A DNA stretch of 64,000 nucleotides from Rhizobium leucaenae USDA 9039 (GCF_000426285.1 NZ_AUFB01000010.1:1-64000), one strand, 5' to 3'. Counted from the stretch's first letter, positions 36,581 to 45,829 are shown. Numbers and translations: made by a program. The notes: generated from the letters alone by a model not told the origin.

Positions 36581-37597
36581 ATGAGCGTTACCGGCCTGCC
36601 ATTCGACGATTTCCGCACGCTGCTGCGCGACCTTCCGGGTCCGGATTCCCGGGCGCTTGTGGCCGCGCGCGAGCGCGACGCGCAGCTCACCAAGCCGCCG
36701 GGCGCGCTCGGTCGTCTGGAAGAGATCGCCTTCTGGCTCGCCGCCTGGACCGGCCGGTCGCCGGCCGTCAACCGGCCGCTCGTCGCGATCTTTGCCGGCA
36801 ACCACGGCGTCACCAAGCAGGGCATTACGCCGTTTCCGCCGGCGGTAACGCAGCAGATGGTGGAGAATTTTGCGGCCGGCGGCGCGGCGATCAACCAGAT
36901 CTGTGTCGCCTATGATCTCGGCCTGAAGGTTTTCGATCTGGCACTCGATTTCCCGACTGCCGACATTACTGAAGAGCCGGCTCTCAGCGAACGCGATTGC
37001 GCCGCGACCATGGCTTTCGGTATGGAGGCGATTGCCGGCGGCACCGATCTGCTTTGCGTCGGCGAAATGGGCATCGGCAACACAACGATCGCGGCTGCCA
37101 TTCACTACGCGCTCTATGGCGGCACGGCGGCGGAATGGGTCGGACCTGGAACCGGTTCGGAAGGCGAGATGCTGAAGCGCAAGATCGACGCGGTCGAAAA
37201 GGCCGTCGCGCTGCATCGCGACCATCTTTCCGATCCGTTGGAAGTGCTGCGCCGCCTCGGCGGCCGTGAGATTGCGGCCATGGCCGGCGCTATCCTCGCC
37301 GCCCGCATGGAGCGTATCCCAGTCATTATCGACGGCTATGTCGCAACGGCTGCCGCTTCGATCCTCAAGGCCGCCAACCCGTCCGCCCTCGACCATTGCC
37401 TGATCGGCCATGTTTCGGCCGAGCCGGGACATGTCAAAGCCATCGACAAGCTCGGCAAGACGCCGCTGCTGTCGCTCGGCATGCGGCTGGGTGAGGGCAC
37501 GGGTGCAGCGCTCGCGGCCGGCATCGTCAAGGCTGCTGCTGCCTGCCATTCCGGCATGGCGACCTTCGAGAGCGCCGGTGTCGCCAACAAGCATTGA
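36581..37597 (+). CDS. cobT: Nicotinate-nucleotide-dimethylbenzimidazole phosphoribosyltransferase (CobT/CobU)
   Basis: This 338-residue enzyme converts nicotinate mononucleotide and dimethylbenzimidazole to alpha-ribazole 5'-phosphate for the lower ligand of cobalamin. Recognisable blocks are [41 protein letters not shown] and, near the end, [13 protein letters not shown] with the probable catalytic Glu near 305. AAGTAACG-type regulatory repeats are not seen in the 123-base gap to cobS. It is named cobU in the Pseudomonas scheme. Start ATG 36581 after AAGGAA. Confidence 0.95.
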   Translation: MSVTGLPFDDFRTLLRDLPGPDSRALVAARERDAQLTKPPGALGRLEEIAFWLAAWTGRSPAVNRPLVAIFAGNHGVTKQGITPFPPAVTQQMVENFAAGGAAINQICVAYDLGLKVFDLALDFPTADITEEPALSERDCAATMAFGMEAIAGGTDLLCVGEMGIGNTTIAAAIHYALYGGTAAEWVGPGTGSEGEMLKRKIDAVEKAVALHRDHLSDPLEVLRRLGGREIAAMAGAILAARMERIPVIIDGYVATAAASILKAANPSALDHCLIGHVSAEPGHVKAIDKLGKTPLLSLGMRLGEGTGAALAAGIVKAAAACHSGMATFESAGVANKH

Positions 37598-37782
37598 CGT
37601 CTGAAATGGCGGAACGCGGTTATTAAGCGTTCCGCCTTCAAAATTCCGACCGACTTTCGATCTATGTCATAAAACTGTAATGATTTCTCTGGCCGAGTCG
37701 GTTGTCGGCTTGTCTTGAGAATGACGAGGCGGTATTCGCAAGTCCGCTAAATTGCGGTTAGGACATTGCAAGCGGGGCAGGG

Positions 37783-38175
37783 ATGGCCGAGTTTTCGAAA
37801 TCAGCAGTAACCAAGGAAACGGGGATCCGGCATTTCTTTGCCGCTGCCGGTTATTCCTGGGGCGGCTTTCAGCGCCTGCTGCAGGAATCGGCTTTCCGGC
37901 AAGAACTGTTGTTCGCAGCCGCAGGATTGATCCTGCTCGCCGTCGTCGGCGCAACGCTTGCGGAAATCATGATTGCCGTCGTGCTGTTTCTCGGCGTTTT
38001 TGCCATAGAAGCAATGAATACGGCGGTGGAAGAAGTCATCGACCGGATCTCGCCCGAGATTTCCAATGTCGGCAAACATGCCAAGGATCTTGGCTCCTTC
38101 GCCGTCCTCTGCATGCTCGTCGCTTCCGGTCTCTATCTTCTTTATACGATCGCTAGCCACCTGCTTTTCCTCTAG
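37783..38175 (+). CDS. dgkA: Diacylglycerol kinase DgkA
   Basis: This 130-residue inner-membrane kinase phosphorylates diacylglycerol to phosphatidate. It has three hydrophobic helices after an amphipathic N-terminus (FQRLLQESAFRQELL). The catalytic block EAMNTAVEEVIDRI is intact, with the essential glutamates, and ISPEISNVGKHAKDLGSFAV follows as in the family. In rhizobia DgkA recycles diacylglycerol from cyclic-glucan and membrane-lipid metabolism. It is convergent with the histidine-kinase gene, only 19 bases apart. Confidence 0.94.
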   Translation: MAEFSKSAVTKETGIRHFFAAAGYSWGGFQRLLQESAFRQELLFAAAGLILLAVVGATLAEIMIAVVLFLGVFAIEAMNTAVEEVIDRISPEISNVGKHAKDLGSFAVLCMLVASGLYLLYTIASHLLFL

Positions 38176-38194
38176 CAGTTTTATGGCTTAAGCC

Positions 38195-39724
38195 TCACGC
38201 AAAGCTCTTTTTGCGGCGCTCGATCAGAGGTGCATCCTCGACGGCCGGCAGGCTTTGCAGCACGCGTTTGGCCGGCAGGATGGCGATGACCTCCGTGCCT
38301 TCGCGCAGCTTGGACTTCAGCATGAACTGGCCGTCATGCTTGGCGAGGATCGCCTGAACGATAGGCAGGCCGAGGCCGGTACCCTGTTCGGCGCTCTTGA
38401 TAGCGATCGAGCCTTGGCCGAAGGCGGAAAGAACCACCGGAATCTCCTCTTCGGGAATGCCCGGACCATTGTCCTTGATGGCCACATATTGACCGCCGCC
38501 GGCAGTCCAGCCGACTTTGACGGTGATCTCTCCGGTTTGCGGCGTGAATTTTACCGCGTTCGAGAGAAGATTGAGGATGACCTGGCGCATGGATTTCTCA
38601 TCGGCCCAGACCGAGGGAAGCTGGGGCTCGAACTGCGGCGAGATGGAGATGTTCTTGCCACGGGCGCGCAACTGCACCATGCCGATGCAATCCTCCGCCA
38701 CATCAAGCAGCGAGATTGCTTCTTCGTTCAGCTCATACTTGCCGGCCTCGATGCGGGAGAGATCGAGAATCTCATTGATCAGATTGAGGAGATGCTGCCC
38801 GGAGCGGTGGATGTCGGTGGTGTATTCGCGATAGGTGGGATTGTTCAGCGGTCCCATGACCTCCGCCGACATGACCTCGGAGAAGCCGAGGATCGCGTTG
38901 AGTGGCGTTCTCAGTTCATGTGACATCGAGGCCAGGAAGCGCGATTTGGCAAGGTTAGCCTCCTCGGCGCGCCGGCGCGCTTCATCCGACATGGATTTTG
39001 CGACTTCCAGCTCAGCGATCAGATCGTCCTTTTCCGATTGGAAGGAAAGAATCTTCAGGTTCGATTGGAACATGCGGTTGGTAATGAAGGTGAAGAAAAT
39101 GACGGCGGCGGCGATAGCGGCGGTCAAGGCAATATCGACCGGATTGCGCGTCAGCGCCGCTTTGACGGCAAGGACCACGATTGCCGGCGCGAAGGAGAAG
39201 AGCACGGCACGCGGCAGCATAGAATTCGCCATCGCTGTGACGCATATGCCCACCAAGAGCGTCGCGCCCTTATAGAGCGCAAAACCGTCGCCGCCGCAGG
39301 TCGAGCAGCTCTGCATGGCGAAATACGCCCAGCAAAAGCCGATGAGCAGTTGACCTAGCAGTAGCAGTTGGCGCCATTTTCTGGCGCTTTCGGCGGTCAT
39401 TTCGCGTTTTTTTGCACGGCGGCCAAGCAACATATTGATGGCATGTGCCGATAGGATCGGAATGGCCCAGATGAAGATCTGCGCGTCGCCTGCGAGATAG
39501 ACGCCGACTGCGGCGACGAGGACGACGAAGATCGGCATGACCGAGGCGCCCTGCAGGAGGGTGTCGACATGCATCATCATGACTTCGCGGTCGAAGCTGC
39601 TGCTGTGGCCGGATTGCAGGCGCTCGCGCGTCTGCCGCACGGCCTTCGACACAGCCCGGTTACGGTGACTGCGCGATCGGTCGACGATGATTTTATCTGT
39701 CGATGTGCTGACGCCGGTGCTCAT
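38195..39724 (-). CDS. Membrane sensor histidine kinase
   Basis: This 509-residue protein has a cytoplasmic N-terminus (about 1-55) and about six hydrophobic helices (about 60-215) forming an integral-membrane sensor with a CSTCGGDG loop. A linker coiled coil (ILSFQSEKDDLIAELEVAKS) leads to a HisKA domain with phospho-His in FLASMSHELRTPLNAILGF (His near 267). The HATPase domain follows, with N box, KDNGPGIPEEEI and GTGLGLPIVQAI. The kinase core resembles the PleC/PdhS-type alphaproteobacterial group. No response regulator is adjacent. Signal unknown. Confidence 0.9.
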   Translation of the reverse strand: MSTGVSTSTDKIIVDRSRSHRNRAVSKAVRQTRERLQSGHSSSFDREVMMMHVDTLLQGASVMPIFVVLVAAVGVYLAGDAQIFIWAIPILSAHAINMLLGRRAKKREMTAESARKWRQLLLLGQLLIGFCWAYFAMQSCSTCGGDGFALYKGATLLVGICVTAMANSMLPRAVLFSFAPAIVVLAVKAALTRNPVDIALTAAIAAAVIFFTFITNRMFQSNLKILSFQSEKDDLIAELEVAKSMSDEARRRAEEANLAKSRFLASMSHELRTPLNAILGFSEVMSAEVMGPLNNPTYREYTTDIHRSGQHLLNLINEILDLSRIEAGKYELNEEAISLLDVAEDCIGMVQLRARGKNISISPQFEPQLPSVWADEKSMRQVILNLLSNAVKFTPQTGEITVKVGWTAGGGQYVAIKDNGPGIPEEEIPVVLSAFGQGSIAIKSAEQGTGLGLPIVQAILAKHDGQFMLKSKLREGTEVIAILPAKRVLQSLPAVEDAPLIERRKKSFA

Positions 39725-39847
39725 AGATACGTTGAAATTTGGCCTGCCGAGGGCTACAGACTAGCGGCCAAATCTTAAGAAGATGCTGCTTAGAAATGAT
39801 TTGTTTGCCATCTTTGCCAAGGGTTTGTTCTTTAAGGAGGCAAAAGC

Positions 39848-40414
39848 GTGACGCGGCCCAGCCGTCTTTTTCGTGACGGCGTGACTACATTCGCGCTGCT
39901 GGCACTACTCGGTTTGCTGGCCCTGAAGATGAACAATCCCCCGGAACTCATTCAAACCGGAAGCTTTTATGTTGTTGATGGCGATACGCTCGCCCGCGAT
40001 GGCGACCGTTTTCGGCTGCTCGGCATCGATGCGCCGGAATATCGGCAGCAATGTCGGCGCGCCGACGTCGATTGGGCCTGCGGCGAAGAGGCTCGCAGGG
40101 CACTTGATAAATTAATGAAGACGGGTGCAGCCGAATGCCGGGGAAGCGAGCATGATCGTTACGGCCGATTGCTGGTGACCTGTAAAGCTGGCGGCGTCGA
40201 CATCAATGGCGCGATGGTGCGCAGCGGCATGGCGGTTTCCTATGGCGGCTATGCTGCCGAGGAGGCGGCGGCGCGGCAGGCGAAGGCGGGGCTTTGGGCC
40301 GGCGAATTCGAGCGGCCGCGCGACTATCGGCGTGAGGAAAAGATGGGGCGCGGTGGTGATCCATTGGCTGGGCTCAGCGACTATTTGCGACAGTTTATCG
40401 GATGGGATCGCTGA
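39848..40414 (+). CDS. Thermonuclease (SNase) family nuclease, membrane-anchored or secreted
   Basis: This 188-residue protein has a GTG start (39848) preceded by AAGGAGG. The N-terminal hydrophobic segment (about 12-26) is a signal or anchor. The SNase domain (about 38-155) shows YVVDGDTLARDGDRFRLLGI, DAPEYRQQC and ECRGSEHDRYGRLLVTC, which together give the catalytic Asp/Arg/Glu set of the staphylococcal nuclease family. Four cysteines suggest disulfides outside the cytoplasm. Its TGA overlaps the ATG of the glycosylase (TGATG), linking the two nucleic-acid genes. Confidence 0.87.
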   Translation: MTRPSRLFRDGVTTFALLALLGLLALKMNNPPELIQTGSFYVVDGDTLARDGDRFRLLGIDAPEYRQQCRRADVDWACGEEARRALDKLMKTGAAECRGSEHDRYGRLLVTCKAGGVDINGAMVRSGMAVSYGGYAAEEAAARQAKAGLWAGEFERPRDYRREEKMGRGGDPLAGLSDYLRQFIGWDR

Positions 40415-41046
40415 TGGCGTGGGAGGAAGAGTTGCAGGCGCTGGGCAAGGCCATTGCCGCCTGTCGAGTCTGCCGGGACCAGCCGCTGCGTGGCGAGACG
40501 GATCGGTTGCCGCATGAACCGAGGCCGGTTGCCGTGTTGTCCGCGACCGCGCGCATTTTGATCGCCGGGCAGGCACCGGGGCTGCGTGTGCATGAAAGCG
40601 GTCTGCCTTTTAACGATGCCTCCGGCGACCGGCTGCGGCAATGGTTGGGCGTCGACCGCGATAGCTTCTACAATCCAGATCATTTCGCCATCGTGCCGAT
40701 GGGTTTTTGCTTTCCCGGCTATGACGCTGCGGGCAGCGATTTGCCGCCGCGCAGGGAATGCGCGCCGCTCTGGCGACAAAAGGCCGTCGACGCGATGCCG
40801 CAAATCGAACTGGTCCTCACGGTCGGCCAATATGCTCAGGCATGGCATCTTGGCCCGGCCCGAATGGCGTCGATGACGGAAACCGTTTCGCAATGGCGGC
40901 GTTATCTCCTTACCAATCGGTCGCCGGCCGTCTTGCCGCTACCGCATCCAAGCTGGCGCAACAGCGGCTGGCTGAAGCGCAATCCCTGGTTTGAGGCGGA
41001 GCTGCTGCCCGTTTTGCGGGAACGTGTGAAAATCCTTGTTTCGTGA
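40414..41046 (+). CDS. Uracil-DNA glycosylase family protein, probable Fe-S type
   Basis: This ~210-residue member of the UDG superfamily has motif A LIAGQAPGLRVHESGLPFND and motif B LPLPHPSWRNSGWL. Cysteines occur as CRVC near the N-terminus and as a C-x16-C pair (FCFPGYD...RREC), the spacing expected for a [4Fe-4S] cluster of family 4/5-like enzymes. It probably removes uracil from DNA; some relatives act on other lesions. The ATG at 40414 overlaps the preceding stop as TGATG; an ATG four codons earlier (40402) is also possible. Confidence 0.85.
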   Translation: MAWEEELQALGKAIAACRVCRDQPLRGETDRLPHEPRPVAVLSATARILIAGQAPGLRVHESGLPFNDASGDRLRQWLGVDRDSFYNPDHFAIVPMGFCFPGYDAAGSDLPPRRECAPLWRQKAVDAMPQIELVLTVGQYAQAWHLGPARMASMTETVSQWRRYLLTNRSPAVLPLPHPSWRNSGWLKRNPWFEAELLPVLRERVKILVS

Positions 41047-41112
41047 AACAAGTTTCTTTTCCTCCGGCAAAAATGCGCTATAGAGAGAATATAATTCGAA
41101 AGGGCACACGAA

Positions 41113-41601
41113 ATGGATCGTCTTGACCGCAAAATCCTGCGCCTGCTGCAGGAGGATTCCACCCTGGCCGTGGCCGATCTCGCCAAGAAGGTCGGACTGT
41201 CGACGACACCATGCTGGCGCCGAATCCAGAAGATGGAAGAGGACGGCGTCATCCGCCGTCGCGTCGCCCTGCTGGACCCCGAAAAGGTCAACACCAAGGT
41301 CACCGTTTTCGTATCGATCCGTACCAACAGTCACTCGATCGAGTGGCTCAAGCGTTTTTCCGAAGTGATCGCCGACTTCCCGGAAGTGGTGGAATTCTAT
41401 CGCATGAGCGGCGATGTCGACTATCTGCTGCGCGTCGTCGTGCCGGATATCGCTGCCTATGACGCTTTCTATAAGCGCATGATCGCCAAGATCGAAATCC
41501 GTGACGTCTCCTCGGCCTTTGCAATGGAACAGATCAAATATTCCACGGAATTGCCGTTGGACTACATGATGCTGGAGAATGCGAAGTCGAGCGAGGATTG
41601 A
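41113..41601 (+). CDS. Lrp/AsnC-family transcriptional regulator
   Basis: This 162-residue protein has an N-terminal helix-turn-helix (about 4-60: LDRKILRLLQEDSTLAVADL, VGLSTTPCWRRIQKMEEDGV) and a C-terminal RAM ligand-binding domain (about 68-150) containing EVVEFYRMSGDVDYLLRVVV. Proteins of this kind form octameric rings and sense amino acids. No amino-acid gene is adjacent, so the target is unknown. A stem-loop terminator follows the gene. Confidence 0.92.
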   Translation: MDRLDRKILRLLQEDSTLAVADLAKKVGLSTTPCWRRIQKMEEDGVIRRRVALLDPEKVNTKVTVFVSIRTNSHSIEWLKRFSEVIADFPEVVEFYRMSGDVDYLLRVVVPDIAAYDAFYKRMIAKIEIRDVSSAFAMEQIKYSTELPLDYMMLENAKSSED

Positions 41602-41621
41602 TCGGCAACCAATATTTTTAT

Positions 41622-41660
41622 GCAACGCCCGTTGCACTCGCAGCAAGGGCGTTGCCTCTT
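41622..41660 (+). terminator. Probable terminator of the Lrp gene
   Basis: A 9-bp stem GCAACGCCC/GGGCGTTGC (41622-41630 with 41647-41655), extended by an inner TTGC/GCAA pair, is followed by CTCTTTGTC. The T tract is weak, so efficiency is uncertain. Confidence 0.55.
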
Positions 41661-41673
41661 TGTCAGCGCACCG

Positions 41674-42219
41674 TCATTGGCCGTAGGTGGCGGTGATGGA
41701 AGCGGAGGCGAGCGCGTTTGCCTGCGTCATGTAGCCCACCAGTGCCCCGCTGGCGTTGCTGTCGAGGCCGAGCTTATCGACTTTCAAGGCGGTTACGGTC
41801 AGCCTGTAGCGATGCGCCGGGCCCGAAGGCGGGCAGGCGCCGCCGAAAGCCGAGGTGCCGAAGTCAGTTCTTCCCTGGATGGCTCCGGCAGGCAGACCGG
41901 TCCCCTCGGTCGATCCTGCGCCTGATGGCAGCGACTTTGCGGATGCGGGAATATCGAACACGGTCCAATGCCACCAGCCGGAGCCTGTCGGGGCATCCGG
42001 ATCATAGAGCGTTACCACGAAGCTCTTGGTTCCCTCCGGTGCATCTTTCCAGCCTAGCGCGGGAGATACGTTTCCGCCCTTGCAGCCGAATACATTGGCC
42101 ACCTGTTCGATCTTGAGCGTGCCGCCGTCCTTGATGTCCGGGCTGGCGACTTCAAAGGCAGAGGCTTGGCCCGATGCCAACAACATGGCAGCCAAGGCCG
42201 CGGTGATAGAATATTTCAT
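41674..42219 (-). CDS. YbhB/YbcL-type PEBP (Raf kinase inhibitor-like) exported protein
   Basis: This 181-residue phosphatidylethanolamine-binding-fold protein has a signal peptide ending in ASA (residue ~21), so it is periplasmic. The PEBP core is clear: GNVSPALGWKDAPEGTKSFV, VTLYDPDAPTGSGWWHWTVF (the DPDAP and GxxxHW anion-site motifs) and ACPPSGPAHRYRLTVTAL. The physiological ligand of bacterial members is unknown. It lies 51 bases after the AraC-type gene on the same strand and may be its target or co-transcribed. Confidence 0.89.
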   Translation of the reverse strand: MKYSITAALAAMLLASGQASAFEVASPDIKDGGTLKIEQVANVFGCKGGNVSPALGWKDAPEGTKSFVVTLYDPDAPTGSGWWHWTVFDIPASAKSLPSGAGSTEGTGLPAGAIQGRTDFGTSAFGGACPPSGPAHRYRLTVTALKVDKLGLDSNASGALVGYMTQANALASASITATYGQ

Positions 42220-42270
42220 GACAATCTCCGTTAGAGCGACGCTGCCCGCAGCGTCGACGGCCGGAGATTG

Positions 42271-43161
42271 TCACTCTGCGGCGACGAGCGCTGCGCTGTT
42301 TCGATCAGTCTTTGCGCCGTTTCGATCAACTTCACGCTGATGGCCGCGAATTTCGCTTGGCGCGAAATCGAAACGTGCCCGAAAGCGTGCGGTGAAGCGG
42401 GAGGCCGAGTCATAGCCGACATCCAGCGCAATTTGCGTCACAGACTTCTCGGTTGTTTGCAGCAGGGTGAGCGCCGTCGTCATGCGGATATCGGCCAGAA
42501 GCTCGGAAAAGCTCGTTCCCGACGCTGCCAGCTTGCGCCGCAGACTGGCCTCGCTCATGCCGATCGTCTTCGCCAGTTCCGGAGCGCGCCAGGAATAGGC
42601 TGGATCGGAATTGATGATCTTGCGCAGGCGCTCGATCGGACCGGGGTTCGCGATCGGCGCAAACCGGTGGCCGAGCGCGCCGAGCCACAACAGGATTTCA
42701 TTGACGCGGGATGCGGCGATGCTATCCGGCAGGAGGGGGCCATTGCGGATCGCCTCGATCGCCTTGCCATAGGCTTCTTCAAAAGCTGGCGGCATGCCGG
42801 TGAGAACCTTGACCTCCTGTACCGGCCTGGCATCGCCCACGGTGAAATCGGCGATCAGGTTTGGCGCGAACTGCAGGGCAAGCGCCTGATAGCCGTCAAG
42901 GCCATCGGGCTCGTTGATGATATCCGAGGTGGCGCCTTCAGGGATCAGCACGAGATCGCCGGCGCAAGCCTTCATGTCGGCGACCCGATCGAGAATGATC
43001 TTCTGGCCCTTTTGAACGAGCACCACGCCTGGAGCAGGCGACGCAAGGCGCTTACAGAGCAGGCGCGTGCTTTGGATGATACACGCCGTCATTCCAGCTC
43101 CGTCGCGTCGGATGATGTCGCGTTGAGGAAAGGCGGAATAATTATCCGAAATTTGAAACAC
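42271..43161 (-). CDS. AraC-family transcriptional regulator
   Basis: This 296-residue protein has an N-terminal cupin-like effector domain (about 1-150) of the AraC_N/DUF6597-like kind and a C-terminal double helix-turn-helix (about 185-285). Key blocks are LAKTIGMSEASLRRKLAASG and VTQIALDVGYDSASRFTARF, the latter being the conserved second HTH of the family. The ligand is unknown. It is followed on the same strand by the PEBP gene, a plausible target. Confidence 0.89.
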   Translation of the reverse strand: MFQISDNYSAFPQRDIIRRDGAGMTACIIQSTRLLCKRLASPAPGVVLVQKGQKIILDRVADMKACAGDLVLIPEGATSDIINEPDGLDGYQALALQFAPNLIADFTVGDARPVQEVKVLTGMPPAFEEAYGKAIEAIRNGPLLPDSIAASRVNEILLWLGALGHRFAPIANPGPIERLRKIINSDPAYSWRAPELAKTIGMSEASLRRKLAASGTSFSELLADIRMTTALTLLQTTEKSVTQIALDVGYDSASRFTARFRARFDFAPSEIRGHQREVDRNGAKTDRNSAALVAAE

Positions 43162-43337
43162 CAGGCCTCCGCAACTCTTTTCATCGGCCGTTCTTGTCAG
43201 CCGGCAGCAAATGCCGCTTAGCGTAGCGAAGGTTGTTGGCTTGTGAAACGGTCTTCGCTCATCATTTGCTGGAAGCAGGCGCCGCCTGGTCCGGTGAACT
43301 GGCGGCGTTCTCCCCTTAGTGCTCGGACCAGGCCGGA

Positions 43338-44210
43338 TTATTTCCGCTCCAGTCGGGCGAGCAGCGATGACGTATCCCAGCGATTCCCGCCGAGGGCCTG
43401 GACATCGCCGTAGAACTGATCGACCAAAGCCGTCAGCGGCAGTTTGGCCTTGTTGCGGCGCGCTTCAGACAGCACGATGTCGAGGTCCTTGCGCATCCAG
43501 TCAACGGCAAAGCCGAAGTCGTATTTGCCGACATTCATGGTCTTGTGGCGGTTTTCCATCTGCCAGGAGCCGGCTGCGCCCTTGGAGATGACGTCCACGA
43601 CCTTCTCGATGTCGAGGCCCGCCTGCTTGCCAAAATGGATGCCCTCGGCCAGGCCCTGAACGATGCCGGCGATGCAGATTTGGTTGATCATCTTGGTGAG
43701 CTGGCCTGCGCCGGCGGAACCCATCAGGCCGACCATGCGGGCATAGGCGTCGATCACGGGCTTTGCTTTTTCGAACACGGCCTCATCGCCACCGCACATG
43801 ACGGTCAGCACGCCGTTTTCCGCGCCGGCCTGACCACCGGAGACGGGAGCGTCGATGAAGTCCACGCCTTTTTCCTTGGCTGCGGCATGAAGTTCGCGGG
43901 CGACTTCGGCGCTCGCCGTCGTGTTGTCGATCAGGATCGCGCCAGCCTTCATGCCGGAGAGCACGCCATCATGGCCGATCGTCACCGAACGCAGATCGTC
44001 GTCATTGCCGACGCAGGTGAAGACGAAATCAGCGCCTTCGGCCGCGGCGGCAGGGGTTGGGGCAAACTTGCCGTCGAATTGTTTGACCCATGCCTCCGCC
44101 TTGGCGACGGTGCGGTTATAGACGGTGACGTCGTGACCGCCCTTGACCTTCAGATGCCCCGCCATGGGATAGCCCATGACGCCCATGCCGATAAAAGCGA
44201 CCTTTGCCAT
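43338..44210 (-). CDS. NAD(P)-dependent beta-hydroxyacid dehydrogenase
   Basis: This 290-residue enzyme of the 3-hydroxyisobutyrate/tartronate-semialdehyde reductase family has a Rossmann motif VAFIGMGVMGYPMAGHL (4-20). The substrate-site FIDAPVSGGQAGAENGVLTV and the catalytic Lys block GAGQLTKMINQICIAGIVQG follow. The ATG at 44210 is preceded by AAGGAG; the frame open to 44321 has no support. Candidate activities are reduction of tartronate semialdehyde or oxidation of 3-hydroxyisobutyrate; sequence alone does not decide. Confidence 0.9.
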   Translation of the reverse strand: MAKVAFIGMGVMGYPMAGHLKVKGGHDVTVYNRTVAKAEAWVKQFDGKFAPTPAAAAEGADFVFTCVGNDDDLRSVTIGHDGVLSGMKAGAILIDNTTASAEVARELHAAAKEKGVDFIDAPVSGGQAGAENGVLTVMCGGDEAVFEKAKPVIDAYARMVGLMGSAGAGQLTKMINQICIAGIVQGLAEGIHFGKQAGLDIEKVVDVISKGAAGSWQMENRHKTMNVGKYDFGFAVDWMRKDLDIVLSEARRNKAKLPLTALVDQFYGDVQALGGNRWDTSSLLARLERK

Positions 44211-44326
44211 TCGCGAAGACTCCTTCCAAGAATTTGCCTGAAGGCTTAGCGGAAAGGCGAGGGGGACGAAAGACCGATTTCTCGACAAGTACGCCGGAAG
44301 CCTGGAAGGTTTGACGCGCATGCACG

Positions 44327-44803
44327 CTAGTTCGGGCGGCGTTCATCAGCCTCGACATAAAGTCGCAGGTTGTCGAAGCCGATTTCCGTGCCCATCAGCC
44401 GCGAGCCATTGTCGCCGTAGCCGTCCAGAAAGACCACCTGTTCGGTAAAAAGCATCGTAGTGCCGGCGGGCTCCGGCGCGAAGGTGACGGTTGCCAGCGA
44501 CACCGAGATGCGCTTGTCGTCGAGCATCATGTCGAAGGCGTAGATGATACGTTCATTTGGTACGATATCGATGTAGCGGCCCTGATAGGCATGTATCACG
44601 CCGTCTGTCGAGGCGACACGGTTGCTCTCACTGCCGCCGGGGCGAAAGTCGAGCTGGAATTCGAGCGGCGTCCAATCCCCATGGCAGGCGAACCACTGGC
44701 GTTTGTTCTCGGCCACTGCCCAGGCGCCGAAGACCCGCGGCAGCGGCGCCTTGAAGTGGCGCTCGATGGTAATTGTCGTGTGTTCCGTCGTTCGTTCGGT
44801 CAT
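44327..44803 (-). CDS. SRPBCC/AHSA1-family protein
   Basis: This 158-residue helix-grip protein of the activator-of-Hsp90-like (AHSA1) SRPBCC group has ITIERHFKAPLPRVFGAWAV at the start, then GGSESNRVASTDGVIHAYQG and FTEQVVFLDGYGDNGSRLMG. These small proteins bind hydrophobic ligands and are often paired with an ArsR-type regulator, as here. Its start overlaps the ArsR stop by 4 bases (ATGA). It is the third gene of the GST-ArsR-SRPBCC operon. Ligand unknown. Confidence 0.89.
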   Translation of the reverse strand: MTERTTEHTTITIERHFKAPLPRVFGAWAVAENKRQWFACHGDWTPLEFQLDFRPGGSESNRVASTDGVIHAYQGRYIDIVPNERIIYAFDMMLDDKRISVSLATVTFAPEPAGTTMLFTEQVVFLDGYGDNGSRLMGTEIGFDNLRLYVEADERRPN

Positions 44804-45144
44804 TTCACCGCTGTCTCCTCGGAATTGTCGGCAAGAAACTGGTCGAGGCGGTCGAAGGTTTTGTTCCACCCCGCCTTCCGCTCGGCGATCCAGCGCTCGA
44901 CTGAATCCAGCGCTTCCTTCCGAAGCTGGTAGGTTCGCACTCGGCCGATCTTTTCGGAATTCACCAGGCCGCCGGTCTCCAGTACCTGCAGATGTTTCAT
45001 CACGGTCGGCAGCGCCATCGCGAATGGCTGAGCCAATTCCATCACCGAGGCGGGACCACGGCCGAGGCGGTCGATCATACCGCGCCGGCTCTGATCCGAC
45101 AGGGCCTGGAACATTCGGTCGAGCTCTAGAGGGTCGTCAAGCAT
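44800..45144 (-). CDS. ArsR-family winged-helix regulator (SRPBCC-paired type)
   Basis: This 114-residue repressor from the ATG at 45144 has winged-helix blocks MFQALSDQSRRGMIDRLGRG and PFAMALPTVMKHLQVLETGG. No cysteine metal site is visible, so it probably does not sense metals; members paired with SRPBCC proteins are thought to respond to organic ligands. It overlaps the GST gene by 8 bases and the SRPBCC gene by 4, implying one transcript. The two TTA-type inverted repeats upstream of the GST gene are likely its operators. Confidence 0.9.
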   Translation of the reverse strand: MLDDPLELDRMFQALSDQSRRGMIDRLGRGPASVMELAQPFAMALPTVMKHLQVLETGGLVNSEKIGRVRTYQLRKEALDSVERWIAERKAGWNKTFDRLDQFLADNSEETAVK

Positions 45145-45829
45145 GCCGTTGTTCCGGACGGAATTGGATGGGAAGCTTCTGGCTATAGGGATAGAGATGG
45201 AAGTAGGGCCTCGCCTCATCGAGTACGCGCGCGAAGGACGGACGATCGAGCAGGCGTTGATAATATTGCCGCAGCCGGACTTGCTGGTCGCCGAAGGGTA
45301 CGAGCGTTTCGGCATAGAACAATGCGGGGGCCGCGGCGCAATCCGCCATAGTCAGAACATCCCCTGCGATCCAGAGCTTTTCGGCCAGTTGCTGCTCGAT
45401 CATGCCGTAGGCGGTACGCAACGATGCCTGCGCCCGCGCGACGGCTTTGGGATTCCGCTCATCTTCCGGACGGCGAATATCGGCAACGATCGCCTGCATC
45501 GGTTCCTGGACATAGAGATCGAAGAAGCGATCCCAGAGGCGGACGCAGAGCGCATCCGTCGGATCGCCCGGCAATAGCGGCGTCGGGCTAGGATAGTGCC
45601 GGTCGAGATATTCGATGATGATACTGGTTTCGGGAATGGTGCTGTCGAGCGCCTCGTCGCGCAGCACAGGGAATTTGCCGATCGGCCAGAGGCGCAGCAG
45701 CGATGCACGCGACTCTTCGTTGCCAAGATCGATGATCCGGCTTTCAAACGGTGTACCGTTCTCATAAAGCGCCATCAGGACTTTATGGCAGAAGGAGGCC
45801 AGCGGATGCTGATAGAGGATGAGAGACAT
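45137..45829 (-). CDS. Glutathione S-transferase family protein
   Basis: This 230-residue protein has an N-terminal thioredoxin-like domain (about 1-80: LILYQHPLASFCHKVLMALY, then FPVLRDEALDSTIPETSIII with the SNAIL-like Glu-Thr/Ser glutathione-binding pair). An all-helical C-terminal domain (about 95-215) contains ADCAAAPALFYAETLV. The Ser/Cys near the N-terminus (SFCHK) is a possible catalytic residue. It is the first gene of the GST-ArsR-SRPBCC operon, suggesting inducible handling of an electrophile or organic compound. Confidence 0.89.
   Translation of the reverse strand: MSLILYQHPLASFCHKVLMALYENGTPFESRIIDLGNEESRASLLRLWPIGKFPVLRDEALDSTIPETSIIIEYLDRHYPSPTPLLPGDPTDALCVRLWDRFFDLYVQEPMQAIVADIRRPEDERNPKAVARAQASLRTAYGMIEQQLAEKLWIAGDVLTMADCAAAPALFYAETLVPFGDQQVRLRQYYQRLLDRPSFARVLDEARPYFHLYPYSQKLPIQFRPEQRHA

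Noticed and set aside
36458..37594. N-terminal extension of cobS running antisense through cobT
   Set aside because: CobS starts at 36457 with a good ribosome site. The upstream frame only reflects absence of stops opposite cobT.
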